Shown one piece after another: positions 1 to 11,597 of a stretch of 64,000 nt of DNA. Location of the stretch: contig NC_088643.1 in NCBI RefSeq assembly GCF_964019385.1, forward strand, positions 81,392,699 to 81,456,698. Direction: 5' to 3'. The notes beneath the pieces are model-generated. The model made no database searches and had not been told where the DNA came from. It worked only from the letters and a program-made list of their open reading frames with translations. How positions within the stretch are numbered: the stretch's first letter is position 1; each line of letters opens with the position of its first letter. The position numbers were made by a program, and so were the translations under genes. Source of the DNA: Sycon ciliatum. Lineage: Eukaryota > Porifera > Calcarea > Leucosolenida > Sycettidae.

Positions 1-2330
1 AGAAATTATCATACATCGTGCGGTAAAATCGAAGTTCTACCAAAACGAGCAGATGTGCATTCGTAAACTACCATCTACCGGCTCAACATCCGCTCACTCT
101 ACTCTAAGTAGACATAGCGACATCACATGCCATATCTCTGGCTTTTCACCATCAAAACGTGTGCGATTCAGAGTTCTGGACAATTCAAAGTTTAATACGG
201 ACATTTCAAATAGTCATGGGCAGTGCCCAGTTCCGGACTGCCCGGATAATAGGTACGAGTACGAGTGTAGTACATTTTCCACCATCATCTACATTCTCTT
301 GTACATTCCCCTGGATTATGTATGCGGGTTCAGGCAAATTTTCCTGAAAACACGGGTGCAAGCCAAGAACGCGGAATTTTGCGGGTCCGCGGGAGTTGGG
401 TTGTCCTGTGGGGACAGCACAATGCGAATAACAGTTACTAGTATTAACCAACGCGAAATCAAACGTCAACAGTGGGTATGTGCGTGGCCACCGTGCTCTG
501 CGAACATTTGCCATCGTGAACTGTAGAGCAAGCCGTGGGAAATAGTGTTGAGGCCGCCTTTGGTCACAATCATAGCATGGTGAAGCTGCATGCATGATAC
601 AGGAGTACTAGTACATGACTGTACACAATACCATGCAACTACAGACACACAGCTATCACAGCTATCACAGCTATACGAAACCCAAGAACAAAACAGCTTC
701 ATAGCCCGAGCTTCGAATCATAACCTCTTTGTCCAGAGGCTCCTACCAACGAAATAAGTTATAGATAAGCTTGCATCATGAAGAAGAAATGCCATGAATG
801 GGTTATTGTTCTGATCCTATGGGCAATGACCAGCGGCTAAGTAGAGTGAAAAGCCTGATTACAGTCAGCCTTGTTTGAGCAATATTGTAGACATTTTCCG
901 AAACAATCTCCGCCTAAAAAAAGCAAGATTAGAAGTGAACTCTGCAACATTCCATGGCTAAATGCCTGGAGGTATACAGCAGGACAACTAGGGGCAGCAG
1001 GCACCAGCTGCCTACACAGAGCTCAACTTTCCCACTAGACATGGAGGTCAGTTTCTAGCAGGTCGAGGAGAGCCTGGATTCAATTAAATAAATTGTCAAC
1101 TGGCAAGCAGCCAGATACCGCCATAGACAGATCCGTTTAACTGTCAAAAATTTGTAGCCATAGAATCTGGCCGGTCTCGGACCTGTCTCCTCATTATCTA
1201 GCATCAACAGCATATGCTTGATGCACTTCATCCGCCTCGAGTTGAGAAATTGGAAGACTCAAAAAAGCAAGTGGCCATTGAAGGAGCCACGATCTCATAT
1301 CTCATTCTTCATTAGTTTTCGGCGGAAGTTTGATCCCCAGAAGTTTGTCAGATTGCCGTTTCTTCTTTGCCGCCGCTTCATCAGTAAGCTGCTTCACGTT
1401 ATGTAGGCGCTGCAGAAAAGAATATGAGAAAAGATTTGTTTAGAGAAATGACCGCTTCTCACAGCATTCATCACAGCTGTGATGAGCGCACCTGGGCTGC
1501 AAGACCACCATTCTTTGGTGCTACTTTTTTGGTACATGTATTGGATGTGCAAAGTGCAGCCTGGTTTCAGAGACTACCTGTGATCAGAGACTGTGATATT
1601 CTTTTTCTCACGTCCTGAGAAGTACTCAGCGAAAAAAACAAAACAATTCACGGGTGGCTTGAGCATGGGGCGAGGCACACGCTGCCCACGGAAATCAGTG
1701 CCGTGTCCTCTCCTAGGTCTATACAACTCCCTGCTCGGCACCAATTCTCACCAGCATTCATACTTGTACTCGTACACGGAACCACTCAGCAGCGGGTCTT
1801 TTTCATGAACATGCCGGTGTTCCAAAGCATTCTAAGTATAACCAAAAGATAAGCATAAAACCAGTACTAGAAAACCCATGTTCGGACTCATTTTCTCTGT
1901 GCTGCGCTGACAAGTCCACAAAGGACGAAACAGTTCTGTTCGCAGATTGAGTACTACTTGAGTAGAAACCCCGTATGTGCTTTAATTAAATCAGGTTTCG
2001 CAGGAACTAGTTCGCACGAAAGACATCCCCCAATTCAAGCCCTTCAAGATGCCATCTTCTGAGTAGAGAAACGGCATTAAGAAGGCGCTGCTGCTTGTGC
2101 TGCTGTCGGAGAACCAGCTGTACATGTAGATGAGGATTGTGTGGACAAAGCAATAGCAGCAACACTAGAAGAGAACTGAAATACTACCTACTGTTAAACG
2201 GCTAGCGTAAGCGCCGGTGATAGTTTGGCGACTTTATCGAGATCGAGAGGAGTGTTTTCGCTAAAGTTATGCCGCGCCAATCGCAATTTTACATGTACAG
2301 TGCAGTAGTGCCAGTCATCTTTCTAAAACT
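1..2330. other. gene-free stretch
   Basis: I see no recognisable gene here. Open frames are short, lack splice-linked partners and resemble no family I know. A short triplicated CTATCACAG-type repeat lies near 655-675. Confidence 0.5.
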
Positions 2331-2370
2331 CTGAAATTCAGATATCTGCAAATAATCGACGCGGAGACAA

Positions 2371-3229
2371 CAATTTTAAAATAGCAATAAAGAGAACAAA
2401 TTCTGCTGTCATCGCCACACAAGAACGAAGTCATGAAAGTTTTCCAAAATCGATTTTCATGTCACATTCATCAGTGGAATGTCGTGACTGAAGAATACCC
2501 ATGGTGAACAATGATTAAGCATACATTCAAACATATCACCACCCTAGATATTCACATTATGTGAGGACTGTCAACACTACTTTGATCATGTAGTTGTTGT
2601 CGTTTTTCCCACTTGAGAGTGCCCCCCCCCCCCCCCCCGCCGTATTCCACAAATTGTACATATCACCACCCTAGTCTCTCACCTGATGTGAGGACTATCA
2701 CCCGTGACTATTGTGATCATGTGGCATGTGGCATTTTTCGCTTGGGAGTTGTAGTTTTTTTCTTCTCTTCCCCCCCCCCCCCCCCCCCCCCCGCTGTATT
2801 CCGCACCCACCTAGCCAGCTTGTTGTTTTAAAGTCTGCCTTGCTTCCTTGTCTACTTCATCCTGAAGATGGTCAGAGTGACCGAAACGTTGAGAAGAAAG
2901 AAGAATTGTTCAACTGTGTGAAGAAGCAGTGCATCTGAGTGTTGGCCAGTGTTGCCACAATACACGTTGTTTCAATAATGTGTTACGAGAACAAAATAAA
3001 GTGCTAAAATAGAATGAAGAAAGGTGAGACAATAGAATTGAAGTGAGAACTGAGTGCAAAGGTGTTGAGACACTAATAGTAACACGAGAACTATGCAGTG
3101 AGACAAACGATCATGCTCACCTGATGAATGTGACATGAAAACCGATTTTGGAAAACTTTCATGACTTCGTTCTTGTGTGGCGATGACAGCAGAATTTGTT
3201 CTTTTTACTGCTATTTTAAAACTAAGATC
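2371..3229. repeat. inverted-repeat element with ~108-bp arms
   Basis: The segment at about 2371-2478 recurs as its reverse complement at about 3122-3229 with only a few differences; both arms carry the string TTCTGCTGTCATCGCCACAC on opposite strands. The arms enclose a 132-bp tandem duplication and a CTGAAGA...GAAAC motif. It is probably a non-autonomous foldback transposon; no clear target duplication was found. Confidence 0.6.
2525..2793. repeat. diverged ~132-bp tandem duplication with poly-C tracts
   Basis: Two units share ACATATCACCACCCTAG, then TGTGAGGACT, GATCATGT and a closing poly-C run (2623-2638 and 2771-2792). They are the internal part of the inverted-repeat element. Confidence 0.6.
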
Positions 3230-3596
3230 GCTAAAATATCTCATCGCGAATTGGTCCAGATTCAGAAAGCGCTAAAAAACTCACCCACTAAAACTAGACG
3301 TTCTACAGTATGTTGAACCTATTCCCCTAAACTATCTGCACACTACAGTCGACTCACTTATAACGAACTCACATAATTATAGCGAATTTCGTGGTATAGC
3401 GAACCATTGTCCATGTCCCTGTTTGAAGCCATAACAAATTGACCCTTTATAGAGCTTGATAGTGATGACGTCAAAACGGCCAGGGAGTAGTAAGTTCACA
3501 TCAGATTTCTACTTTTGGATCCACCAAGGTGTGACTTTGCTATTGACTCAGTGTGCGCGTGCATAGCAACCCACTCATGTCGTATGCAGGTGTGAC

Positions 3597-3887
3597 TCAC
3601 AATACAACTTTCTGCGACGCGACACGCGATTTGCGACAGTTGCGACAAGAAACTGCCTGTCGCGAACTGTCGCAAGGCACCTGTCGCAGAAGTTGAAGAA
3701 AGTTCAACTTTTGCGACATGCGACGCGCGACATACACAAATGGAGTACAGTTTCTACCCTGGGTGCAAGTACAGTGAGCGTGCATAGTACTACTAGTGCA
3801 TAAGGATGTCGCAAACGTGCAAAACGATTGTGAACCGTGTGTCACTGTCGCAGCTTGTCGCAGGTGTCGCAAGAAGTTGTATTGTGA
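3597..3887. repeat. inverted repeat rich in TGCGAC motifs
   Basis: The ends are TCACAATACAACTT and AAGTTGTATTGTGA. The interior has repeated GTCGCA/TGCGAC on both strands, giving a long imperfect hairpin. It is probably a small MITE nested in the larger TA element. Confidence 0.5.
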
Positions 3888-3931
3888 ATCGGCCTTTACT
3901 TCGCCACCAGTTGTCACCCCACCCCTATTAA

Positions 3932-4315
3932 GGTGGCTGGGGCGGTACAACTTTTTTGGGAAAATTTTGACTGCATTTTTGAGTTTATCAGCAAGGCAGA
4001 GGTGAAATTTGAAAATGTTTTCTGGTGAATCTCTGGAGAATAGCCTTCTCTAGCTTCCTATATTTTTTTTACTTTTGGACAAAATTTGAAAACGTTTTAT
4101 GAAAGGTTCGTGTTATTTTTCACGGACCTTTCATAAAACTTTTTCAAATTTTGTCCAAAAGTAAAAGTAAAACTATAGGAGGCTAGAGAAGGCTCTTCTC
4201 CAGAGATTCACCAGAAAACATTTTCAAATTTCATCTCCACCTTGCCAATAAACTCAAAAATGCAGTCAAAATGTGATCAAAATGACCCCTAAAAAGTTGT
4301 ATCGCCCCAGCCACC
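3932..4315. mobile_element. 384-bp near-perfect palindromic MITE with TTAA target
   Basis: TTAA at 3928-3931 and 4316-4319 flank ends GGTGGCTGGGGC and GCCCCAGCCACC. Almost the whole length is self-complementary around 4110. A TTAA duplication is typical of piggyBac and Kolobok superfamilies. No ORF. Confidence 0.7.
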
Positions 4316-4829
4316 TTAACCAAATCAGTCAATTTCACCGGCTATATCACCTTGCTGTGAGTAAAACGGCTTGAAATGTGCTTGAATCCATACAAAAACT
4401 GGATCCATGAGGATCCAGTTTTTGAATTTTTGAAATTGTTGCTATGCTGTGACGTAGCACTTTCAAGCCCTATAGCGAACAGTTTTCGTTTTTAACGAAC
4501 CAAATCTTCTAGGGTCGCATGTAAACCACGTGCCGTCATACTGTCATGAGCCACATGTTAGGCATGACTTGCTGCTTGTACATGTATAGTGTAAGTGCAT
4601 TTCTGCTATAGCGAGCTTCGGCTATAAGGAACTAATTCTCTTGAACAATCGTGTTCCCTATATCAGGAGTCGACTGTATGTTTAACCTTACGTAACAGCA
4701 AACTGAAACAAACTAAACCTAACACGACCGCCGTCCAAGAAAGGAAACCCTCAATCAAACTACACTGTCAAAAAGAACACACACACATGCATGCACACAG
4801 AATTGTGACAAATACACACCCGTGCATAT

Positions 4830-4830
<1 letters not shown>

Positions 4831-4876
<46 letters not shown>
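4831..4876. repeat. (CA)n microsatellite
   Basis: Uninterrupted CA dinucleotides; the cysteine/valine-rich frames across it are artefacts. Confidence 0.95.
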
Positions 4877-4878
<2 letters not shown>

Positions 4879-5262
4879 AAAGCAGCAGCAAACGGCTTCA
4901 TAATAACGACACTCACCACTCGTTTCAGACAATATTCAGACGCTGCCCTTAAGCGCGAGCAGTATAGGTCAGATGTGAGGTAAAATCTCTGCATAGAGAA
5001 ACCAGAAAAACGTGGACAAAAACAGTACGTGTGTACAGTACTGCACATGTACTGAATTGTACGTGTTCGTTTTTAAGCCTGGCTTGAATCCGAGCCTGCT
5101 ATTGAACAGTTGGCGCCTCACCCCGGTTCTTGCGCTACACAGTTACGGCGTACTGTACAAGGAAAAACCTGCGTTGAATACGACCATCGCTCTCACATCA
5201 GCTTGTGGAAAAAGAAGTCTGGTGTCGATGCGCTGGTCTACACTGTGTAGGTTCTACGCATA

Positions 5263-5476
5263 CAGTCGTCCCTCTTTAGTCCAGCACCCTCTATAAACCA
5301 GCATAGTTTTCAGCAGCCAAAACGTCCTATTCATGCCTGCATCCATAATAAATCAGATTTGCTAATCCAGCACCCTCCCTAATCCAGCACCCTCCCTTAT
5401 CCAGCACCCTCCCTAATCCAGCAGAATTTCCGTAGCTCAAACAGTCAAACAGTGCCGGGTTATAAAGGGACCACTG
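5263..5476. mobile_element. Tigger/pogo-like MITE, copy 1
   Basis: It starts CAGTCGTCCCTC and ends GAGGGACCACTG-like sequence (GGGACCACTG), flanked by TA. The interior has repeated TAATCCAGCACCCTCCC. A 186-bp sister copy lies at 23371-23556. Confidence 0.7.
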
Positions 5477-6341
5477 TATGTGCAAGAGGACAGACTGAAA
5501 GGGATGTGCAAACCTGTGAATCCTTATTCAATTTCAGGTCTACCTCGATTATCCAAACACTCTCGAGCAAGAAATCACAGTGAAGTATTCTGAAAAGCCA
5601 AATTTTACTGATAAGTGATGGTCCCTTTCAGTCTTGGTGTTGGCATGTGTGAGTTGACTTTCTCTAAAACATGGAGTGTTTGTCCATAATAATAATATGA
5701 CCATAACACTCGATGTCAATGTAAGTTGTTGTCAGGAACTTCTAGATCTCCTTACCGCGGCAACGCATCTTTCGTGTATATCTGTGGCTTTGAGGCAGGC
5801 CTCGATATAGTCTTCGTCCACAGCCCTCTTGTGAAAATTGAAATCTAACTTCTCTGGGTCTGACATTTCGGCAGCTCACTGTCCTACGTGAAATTAGCAA
5901 AATGAATAGAGTGCAGACAATCAGCCCAAACTGACCGTCGTCCACAAAGGCACAAGTTAGTTGGGGTGTTGGTCCTGCTGATCACTAGCACTCAGTCTGT
6001 ATGTTTGCGAGAGCTCAAGCTGAGCTAACTACTATTAATCATTATGTGTACATAATCATTGCATAATATTAATTTTAGTTTAATATTATTAATTTTTCAA
6101 AAAACATAGCACGTGATTCCTACGTAGAGATGTACATGTACTATATGTACGTGGATCTGCATGTACGTACCACGTACAACTACATCGGCGCGGTGTGGAC
6201 GATACGAAAAGCTATGACCATGATGACTGTGAGCAAGAGTTACCATGGTTACAGAATGGCTCAGACCACGCAGTGGTTGCCAGCTATTCTGGATTATGAA
6301 GAATGTGATGTCGAACATATCAATGTGTTTGGCCTAGTTTC

Positions 6342-6479
6342 TTAACTCTTGATAGCTTTTTTGTAGTGAAAATTCATGAATTTTGTGATTTTATTTGAAT
6401 CCTTGGTGTTAACGCATGCGTGGAACACCAGGCTTCGTTGATAAAAGCCCTTGTTCCCTCTATGTTCTTCGGCCTTTTG
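6342..6479. repeat. DIRS right inverted terminal repeat
   Basis: About 138 bp, from AACTCTTGATAGC to TTCTTCGGCCTTTTG, repeated in reverse complement at 10598-10735. The repeat continues outward past the TTAA insertion (11602 on), where the AAACTAGGCCAAACACATTG string matches 6318-6341. Confidence 0.85.
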
Positions 6480-6534
6480 AATAGCGAGCCTCGGAACAAG
6501 CATATTATGTGCATTATAACACAGGGAGGGTCAG

Positions 6535-6660
6535 GGTTGGGACATTGATATGTTCGACATCACATTCTTCATATAATCCAGAATAGCTGGCAACCACTGC
6601 GTGGTCTGAGCCATTCTGTAATTATACTTCAGAATGCTCTGTCTCCATATCAATGTGATT
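6535..6660. repeat. DIRS internal complementary region
   Basis: 6541-6620 is the reverse complement of the low-coordinate outer end (about 6249-6325); 6621-6657 is the reverse complement of the high-coordinate outer end (about 11621-11664). The two halves meet at about 6619-6622, reproducing the junction of a circularised copy. Confidence 0.85.
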
Positions 6661-6730
6661 TTGTAGCTCTCTGCCAGTGGTCGACAGCTTCGAGAGAACT
6701 GCCTGAGCATATTTCTCATCATGCTGGGGT

Positions 6731-7160
6731 CTAATAATAGAGCTTCTGAAAGACCGACTGGCTGCTCCAGTCTGCTGCTTTCAAGATATCATTCGTAGTA
6801 GTACCAGCATCCGCTGTTGCGGATGCAGAAGCACTCTGCACAGAGTGTGCTTTGAAGATACTAGTATCGATACCCGCACGAGATACCATTGGGTGTTGAC
6901 CAGTGTCATACCTGTCAGTTTTTTTCCTGGACGGAAGGAATTGCTGATCTGTAATTATTGTCAATATTGATAGAGCGGTATTGATAACCAGCTTTGTACA
7001 ATGATGCCAGGAAGTTGACAATCGTGGCTATATCACTTGAAAAGGGATCATTGTTCCGTTCACGACACCAGCCCATCCATTTCTTGAATAGGGAGTCGTA
7101 CGTCTTCGTAGATTTCTGCCTCCATGATCCAAGGAGGAGTTCTGAAGCTTCCTCAGAAAC
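6731..7160 (-). pseudogene. tyrosine recombinase remnant of the DIRS element
   Basis: The N-terminal core-binding part is present in the frame ending near 6915 (SWRQKSTKTYDSLFKKWMGW, then YRSAI). After a frameshift the protein resumes with TGQHPMVSR joined directly to AGIDTSIFKAHS; relatives have a long catalytic stretch between these, so that core, including the first catalytic Arg, is deleted. The H-x-x-R box reads AHSVQ, with Q where Arg is expected. The last motif keeps Tyr in FQKLYY, but a one-base insertion gives a stop just after it. The enzyme would have joined the circular element to the chromosome. Confidence 0.8.
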
Positions 7161-7164
7161 ATTC

Positions 7165-9404
7165 TGACTGGTGTACTTTCTCCTGAGATATTCCACGCGG
7201 CTAGACGAGGGACTATCTCCGGTTCGTTTACGCTGTGCGTCGGCTGAATCAGATCTGGAGTGCTGGGAAGCAACAGGGGCTCCTCTACCAGCAGGTCCAG
7301 GAGGGCTGGATACCACGGTTGACTCAGCCATACCGGTGCAACAAGCACTATCCGAGATTTCTGAGGGCAGACCTGTGCTACTACTCTGCTTATCAGGTTC
7401 CAAGGTGGGTTGGCATAACCCTGACACTTTGTCCAGTCCAACGAGAAGGCATCCATGTCTATCGCATTTGGATCGGGACGCCGGCTCACATACGTCGGCA
7501 GGAGATGTGTCAGCCGAGAGGCAAACAGGTCTACATTCATGGGACCCATTCGAGCAAAGATCTCCTGGACTACATCTGGATGCAACATCCAGTCCGATCG
7601 ATCTTTCATCACGCGAGACTCGTCGTCTGTAACTGTGTTCAGTGATCCTGCTAAGTGAGTGGCCTGGAGAGTTATCTGTCTTGCCATGCACCATGTCCAC
7701 ACCTCTTTGGTGAGGCGATTGAGGTCGGGAGACACAGTGCCTCCGAACTTGTTGATATGCGTCAAGGCTGTGGTGTTCACGGTCCATCTTCAGGTGAACC
7801 AGAAGATTTCGACTTGACTTCAGAAATGGTTTTACAGCCAGGAAGGCTGCTAACGGCTCCAAGCAGTTTATATGCATCTCTCGTTCCTGACAACTCCACG
7901 GACCGCCTGTTTGGGAGTTCTGGCAAGATGATCCCCAGCCCACTGTCGAGGCATCCGTCTCTATCACCAGGTCTGGTTTCGGCGTGAGAAGACGACGACC
8001 GTTCCAGTCTGTCAGGTGATCGATCCACCAGTCCAATTCCTCCAGAGCTTCGCTGCTCAAGAGACAAGGATGATCGTAATTCTAAGATCTCTCCTCTAGG
8101 GCTTTCTGCAAACAGCCCTGAAGGTTTCGATAGAACAAAGGACCTGGTGGAATCGCATGTGCAGCATGGCTCAGTTTGCCCAACAGGTGAGTTACAGAAA
8201 TTGCTGAGTGTGTTTTTTCCTCTCGCAATTTTTTGCATCTGGTCGTGTTTTCTCCACGGTAAATTTATCTCCCGGCAATCTGATCGTCAGATTTTCGGAG
8301 TTCACCGGTATTAAGCCGAGAAAATCTATCTCCTTGGTGGAGTTCGGTTGTGGTTTCTGGTAATTCACAATGAACCCTAGATTCTCCAGGAGGAAAATCA
8401 GACCGGCCGTGTGGTCGTTTGTCTCGTTCTCCGCCATGCTCAGGATATCGTCGATATGAATGATCACCCTCAGTCCTGAGTGTGATTATCACCGCCCTTG
8501 AGGTCTTGGTAAAAACCCGCGGGGCTGACGATAGTCCGAACGGCAGACAGTTGAACTGATACATCTTTCCCTGCCATGCAAAACGCAGCAACTTTCGCTG
8601 GTCTGCGGCAATATTCCCTGGCAATGGGAATCATGAAGTGCGCATCTTTCAGGTCGACTTTCGTCATGAAATCGCCTGGTCTCAGCAGATCTTTCAACAT
8701 GTGTATACCCTCCGTTTTGAAATGGGACACTTCCACAAATGGTTCGGAGCTTTCAGATTGATAATCGGTCTTATCGCTCTGTCTTTCTTCGGGACAGCGA
8801 AGAGTTGAGACACAAACTGATTGTTCGTTTGATCTGCAGGCATTACTTCGGAAATCGCATGTTTGCTTTGTATTGCGACAACTTCTGAGGAGATCTTTTT
8901 CGTTTCCTCCTCTTGAAATACAATCTCCCTTGGGGAAACGGTTTGAAAGGGTTCTTGAACAAAGTGAATTTTGTAACCCTGAACACCCCGCAACCATGCA
9001 TTGGGTCGAGACACTTTGTGTCAGGTCTCTGACACCCATTTCCAAGCTCGGGTATTGAAACTTCTGAAATGGCCTGTTTGTTCGCCATCAAAGTTATTTC
9101 GAGGGAGATTTTGATTTCTCCTCCTCCCGAAACACTATCTCTCTTGGAGAGTGAGATTGAAAGGGCTTCTGAAGCCACTGAATTGTGTAACCTCGAATAC
9201 ATTTCAAGACCCACTGGTCTGAGCTGATTGCATTCCAGTTTTGTGCAAGCATTGCTACACTTCCCGCAATCGGGAACTGGTGAAATACGACACTTTCTGT
9301 CATGTCTTTTTCACCCATCTGCTGGAGAGCACTCACAACAGAAGACATTGAGTAGTTTTGAAAACTCTTTATTTCCTTTAGAGGAAGGGGTAAAGGCGCA
9401 TGGC
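7165..9404 (-). pseudogene. DIRS reverse transcriptase / RNase H / Dam-like methylase, frameshifted
   Basis: Reading down the minus strand: RT pieces QLFAVPKKDRAIRPIINLKA (~8800-8740), VDLKDAHFMIPIA (~8660), FNCLPFGLSSAPRVF (~8550) and an active-site variant IIHIDDIL (~8460; usually YxDD). RNase H follows with LVIETDASTVGWGSS (~7960) and, after a frameshift near 7790, HLAGSLNTVTDDESR (~7650). Then VDLFASRL and YANPPWNLISRVV, the NPPW box typical of the methylase-like domain of DIRS polyproteins. The N-terminal region preceding RT is present twice (see finding). At least three frame changes make it a pseudogene. Confidence 0.85.
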
Positions 9405-10436
9405 TCACTTTGCTGACTCCTGACGACTTCTGTCGTTGGGCTTCCTGTTGAACTGGGGATTGTACTGGTTTCCGCTGTAAGGTCGGAACCGGTTGCCGTT
9501 CTGATTGAAACTGCCCCGATTTGAATGGCCTCCCCGTGGGGCATGGTTGGCTCGGCCTCCTCGAACAAACGATCCGGTGGAAGCCTTGCCACCTCGCGAG
9601 GACGCCGCCTGCGACAAACATTTGAGCTCTTCGCTCCGTTCCTTCGCTTTTCTGGAGAAGCCATCTCCAAACAGCTGGGGTGCAGACGTTTTGAACGTAT
9701 CGTCATCTTCTGCCATTTCGGCAAGGTCGCGATTCATACAAAGAATGGCATTTCGCCGCCTTTCTCTATTCAAATGCATATTTGCATTGCCAATAAAAGC
9801 CAACGCCTGTTGGCATGCTTCGACCGTGGCTTGTACGGTGAGAGTCTCTTTCCCAGCTTCCTCTAGTACGTAGGTCAAAGGACCTACGGCGTCCAAAAGC
9901 AAGGCCTGTTGTTTCGACAGGGCCTTGTCTCGCGACTTGGTCGCAGGGTGTAATCGGGACTTCACCATCTTGTCCATGATGGGCGCAGAGGCCACATCTA
10001 CTTTGGGGCGCCCAAAACGACTACGCCATTGGCGCCGAACTTCGTTCGAGGTAGTTGTTGTAAATTTCTCCCGAAAGAATTCCAAAGTATCCGAGGACAC
10101 TTTGAAATCCTGAGACGATTTGTCAAGCAAGCTTGACTCGTCCATTTCCTCTTCTGACTCACAGTCCGAGGGGTTGAGGATCTCACGGGTTTTACCCGGT
10201 GTTGAAGAAGCTCTTGGCGCCAGAGCGGAAAACGAAATAGAGGCACTTCGTGCCGGGTCAGGGCGGGATTGAGCCGCTTCCAGAGCAGACACTCGTTCCG
10301 CAATACTTGAAACGTCTGAGCCGATTTGCTCCATCACCTGCGAGACCTTTCCAAACTGGCTCATCATGTCCGCCATGATCCTCGATGACTGACCAGCAGC
10401 ATCGGGAGAGGTAAAGGAGCTTGCAGACGAGTCCAT
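9405..10436 (-). CDS. DIRS Gag-like protein
   Basis: Open frame of about 344 codons from MDSSASSFTSPDAAGQSSRI. An upstream in-frame ATG exists at 10520, but the chosen start precedes the conserved region. Visible parts: an N-terminal segment with helical heptads (MADMMSQFGKVSQVMEQIGS), a Ser/Pro/Glu-rich linker, a helical core around AVGPLTYVLEEAGKE and NREERRNAILCMNRDLA-like sequence, and a C-terminal RGG/asparagine-rich tail (GRANHAPRGGHSNRG) that probably binds RNA. It has no CCHC knuckle, as is usual for DIRS Gag. It is the only intact ORF of the element and lies directly upstream of the RT region. Confidence 0.75.
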   Translation of the reverse strand: MDSSASSFTSPDAAGQSSRIMADMMSQFGKVSQVMEQIGSDVSSIAERVSALEAAQSRPDPARSASISFSALAPRASSTPGKTREILNPSDCESEEEMDESSLLDKSSQDFKVSSDTLEFFREKFTTTTSNEVRRQWRSRFGRPKVDVASAPIMDKMVKSRLHPATKSRDKALSKQQALLLDAVGPLTYVLEEAGKETLTVQATVEACQQALAFIGNANMHLNRERRRNAILCMNRDLAEMAEDDDTFKTSAPQLFGDGFSRKAKERSEELKCLSQAASSRGGKASTGSFVRGGRANHAPRGGHSNRGSFNQNGNRFRPYSGNQYNPQFNRKPNDRSRQESAK

Positions 10437-10597
10437 CCTTGAGAGTGGACTTGACAGTTTGACGATTGAAAGGCGGTCTACAGTAAGCACAGAGACACAC
10501 CAAGTTAGAAATACAACCAAGAGGAAGTACTGTACAAGACAACAGTCGATAACGAGATCGAACAGCTTGCCAAGAAACTTACTTCGAGCGAGCTAGA

Positions 10598-10735
10598 AAA
10601 AAGGCCGAAGAACATAGAGGGAACAAGGGCTTTTATCAACGAAGCCTGGTGTTCCACGCATGCGTTAACACCAAGGATTCAAATAAAATCACAAAATTCA
10701 TGAATTTTCACTACAAAAAAGCTATCAAGAGTTTA
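10598..10735. repeat. DIRS left inverted terminal repeat, inner part
   Basis: Reverse complement of 6342-6479. It is cut at its outer side by the TTAA element at 10737-11597 and continues at 11602-11664. Confidence 0.85.
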
Positions 10736-10736
10736 A

Positions 10737-11597
10737 AGGGGAAGTATACCCTAAAATCAAATTTTCACCAGTTGTAGTCTTCTGGGTGCTGAGTCGAATG
10801 GTCTTGGTCCGAGGAAGCTGCGACGCTCCCTTCCTACTTGAATCCCAATCGAACTCGCGCACTTCCACCGAAACTGGGTGACTGCGCCCTACGAGATGGG
10901 GATTTGTATGCAAAATGTCACTAAAAGCGCCATTTCGTTCTTATAAAAGCACGGATGACCGCGATTGGCCCATATGTTGTAGTCTTTTGGACGCCGAGTC
11001 GACTGGTTTTGGTCCGAAAAGACTGCGATGCAGCGTTCCTCCTTTATTCCCAATCGAACATGGTTGAACAAGCGGTCACGTGCTCCTGGGTGCCCAAATC
11101 ACCTGGTCACCGCGCCAGCAGGCGACAACTTTCACACCAAGGTTCAACTCGGGTTCAACTCGAGTGACAGGACTGTACCCAAAAAAGGTCAAACAGGCTA
11201 GTAAGTTGTACCCTGCAGGCACGGTGACCAGCTGACTGGTGTACGCAGGAGCACGTGACCGCTTGTTCAACCATGTTCGATTGGGAATAAAGGAGGAACG
11301 CTGCATCGCAGCCTTTTCGGACCAAAACCAGTCGACTCAGCGTCCAAAAGACTACAACATATGGGCCAATCGCGGTGATCCGTGCTTTTATAAGAACGAA
11401 ATGGCGCTTTTAGTGACATTTTGCATACAAATCCCCATCTCGTAGGGCGCAGTCACCCAGTTTCGGTGGAAGTGCGCGAGTTCGATTGGGATTCAAGTAG
11501 GAAGGGAGCGTCGCAGCTTCCTCGGACCAAGACCATTCGACTCAGCACCCAGAAGACTACAACTGGTGAAAATTTGATTTTAGGGTATACTTCCCCT
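10737..11597. mobile_element. 861-bp TTAA-flanked foldback element nested in the DIRS repeat
   Basis: TTAA at 10733-10736 and 11598-11601. The ends are AGGGGAAGTATACCC and GGGTATACTTCCCCT. The arms of about 350 bp (10737-11090 and 11245-11597) are near-perfect inverted copies with a short loop. The other DIRS terminal repeat keeps the uninterrupted site, AGAGTTAAGAAACTAGG in reverse complement near 6335-6349. The TTAA target suggests a piggyBac-type mobiliser. The ORFs on both strands are mirror images and not genes. Confidence 0.85.

Larger units (their letters stand above)
3346..4676. mobile_element. TA-flanked TIR element (pogo/Tigger-like ends), carrier of nested insertions
   Basis: It starts CAGTCGACTC and ends GAGTCGACTG, with TA on each side (3344-3345 and 4677-4678). 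CAG...CTG ends on TA targets fit Tc1/mariner-pogo families. No transposase is visible, so it is non-autonomous. Two smaller palindromic elements lie inside (3597-3887 and 3932-4315). Confidence 0.6.

Noticed and set aside
206-595. Overlapping ORFs on both strands at the window start
   Set aside because: Open on both strands without homology or splice context; judged chance.
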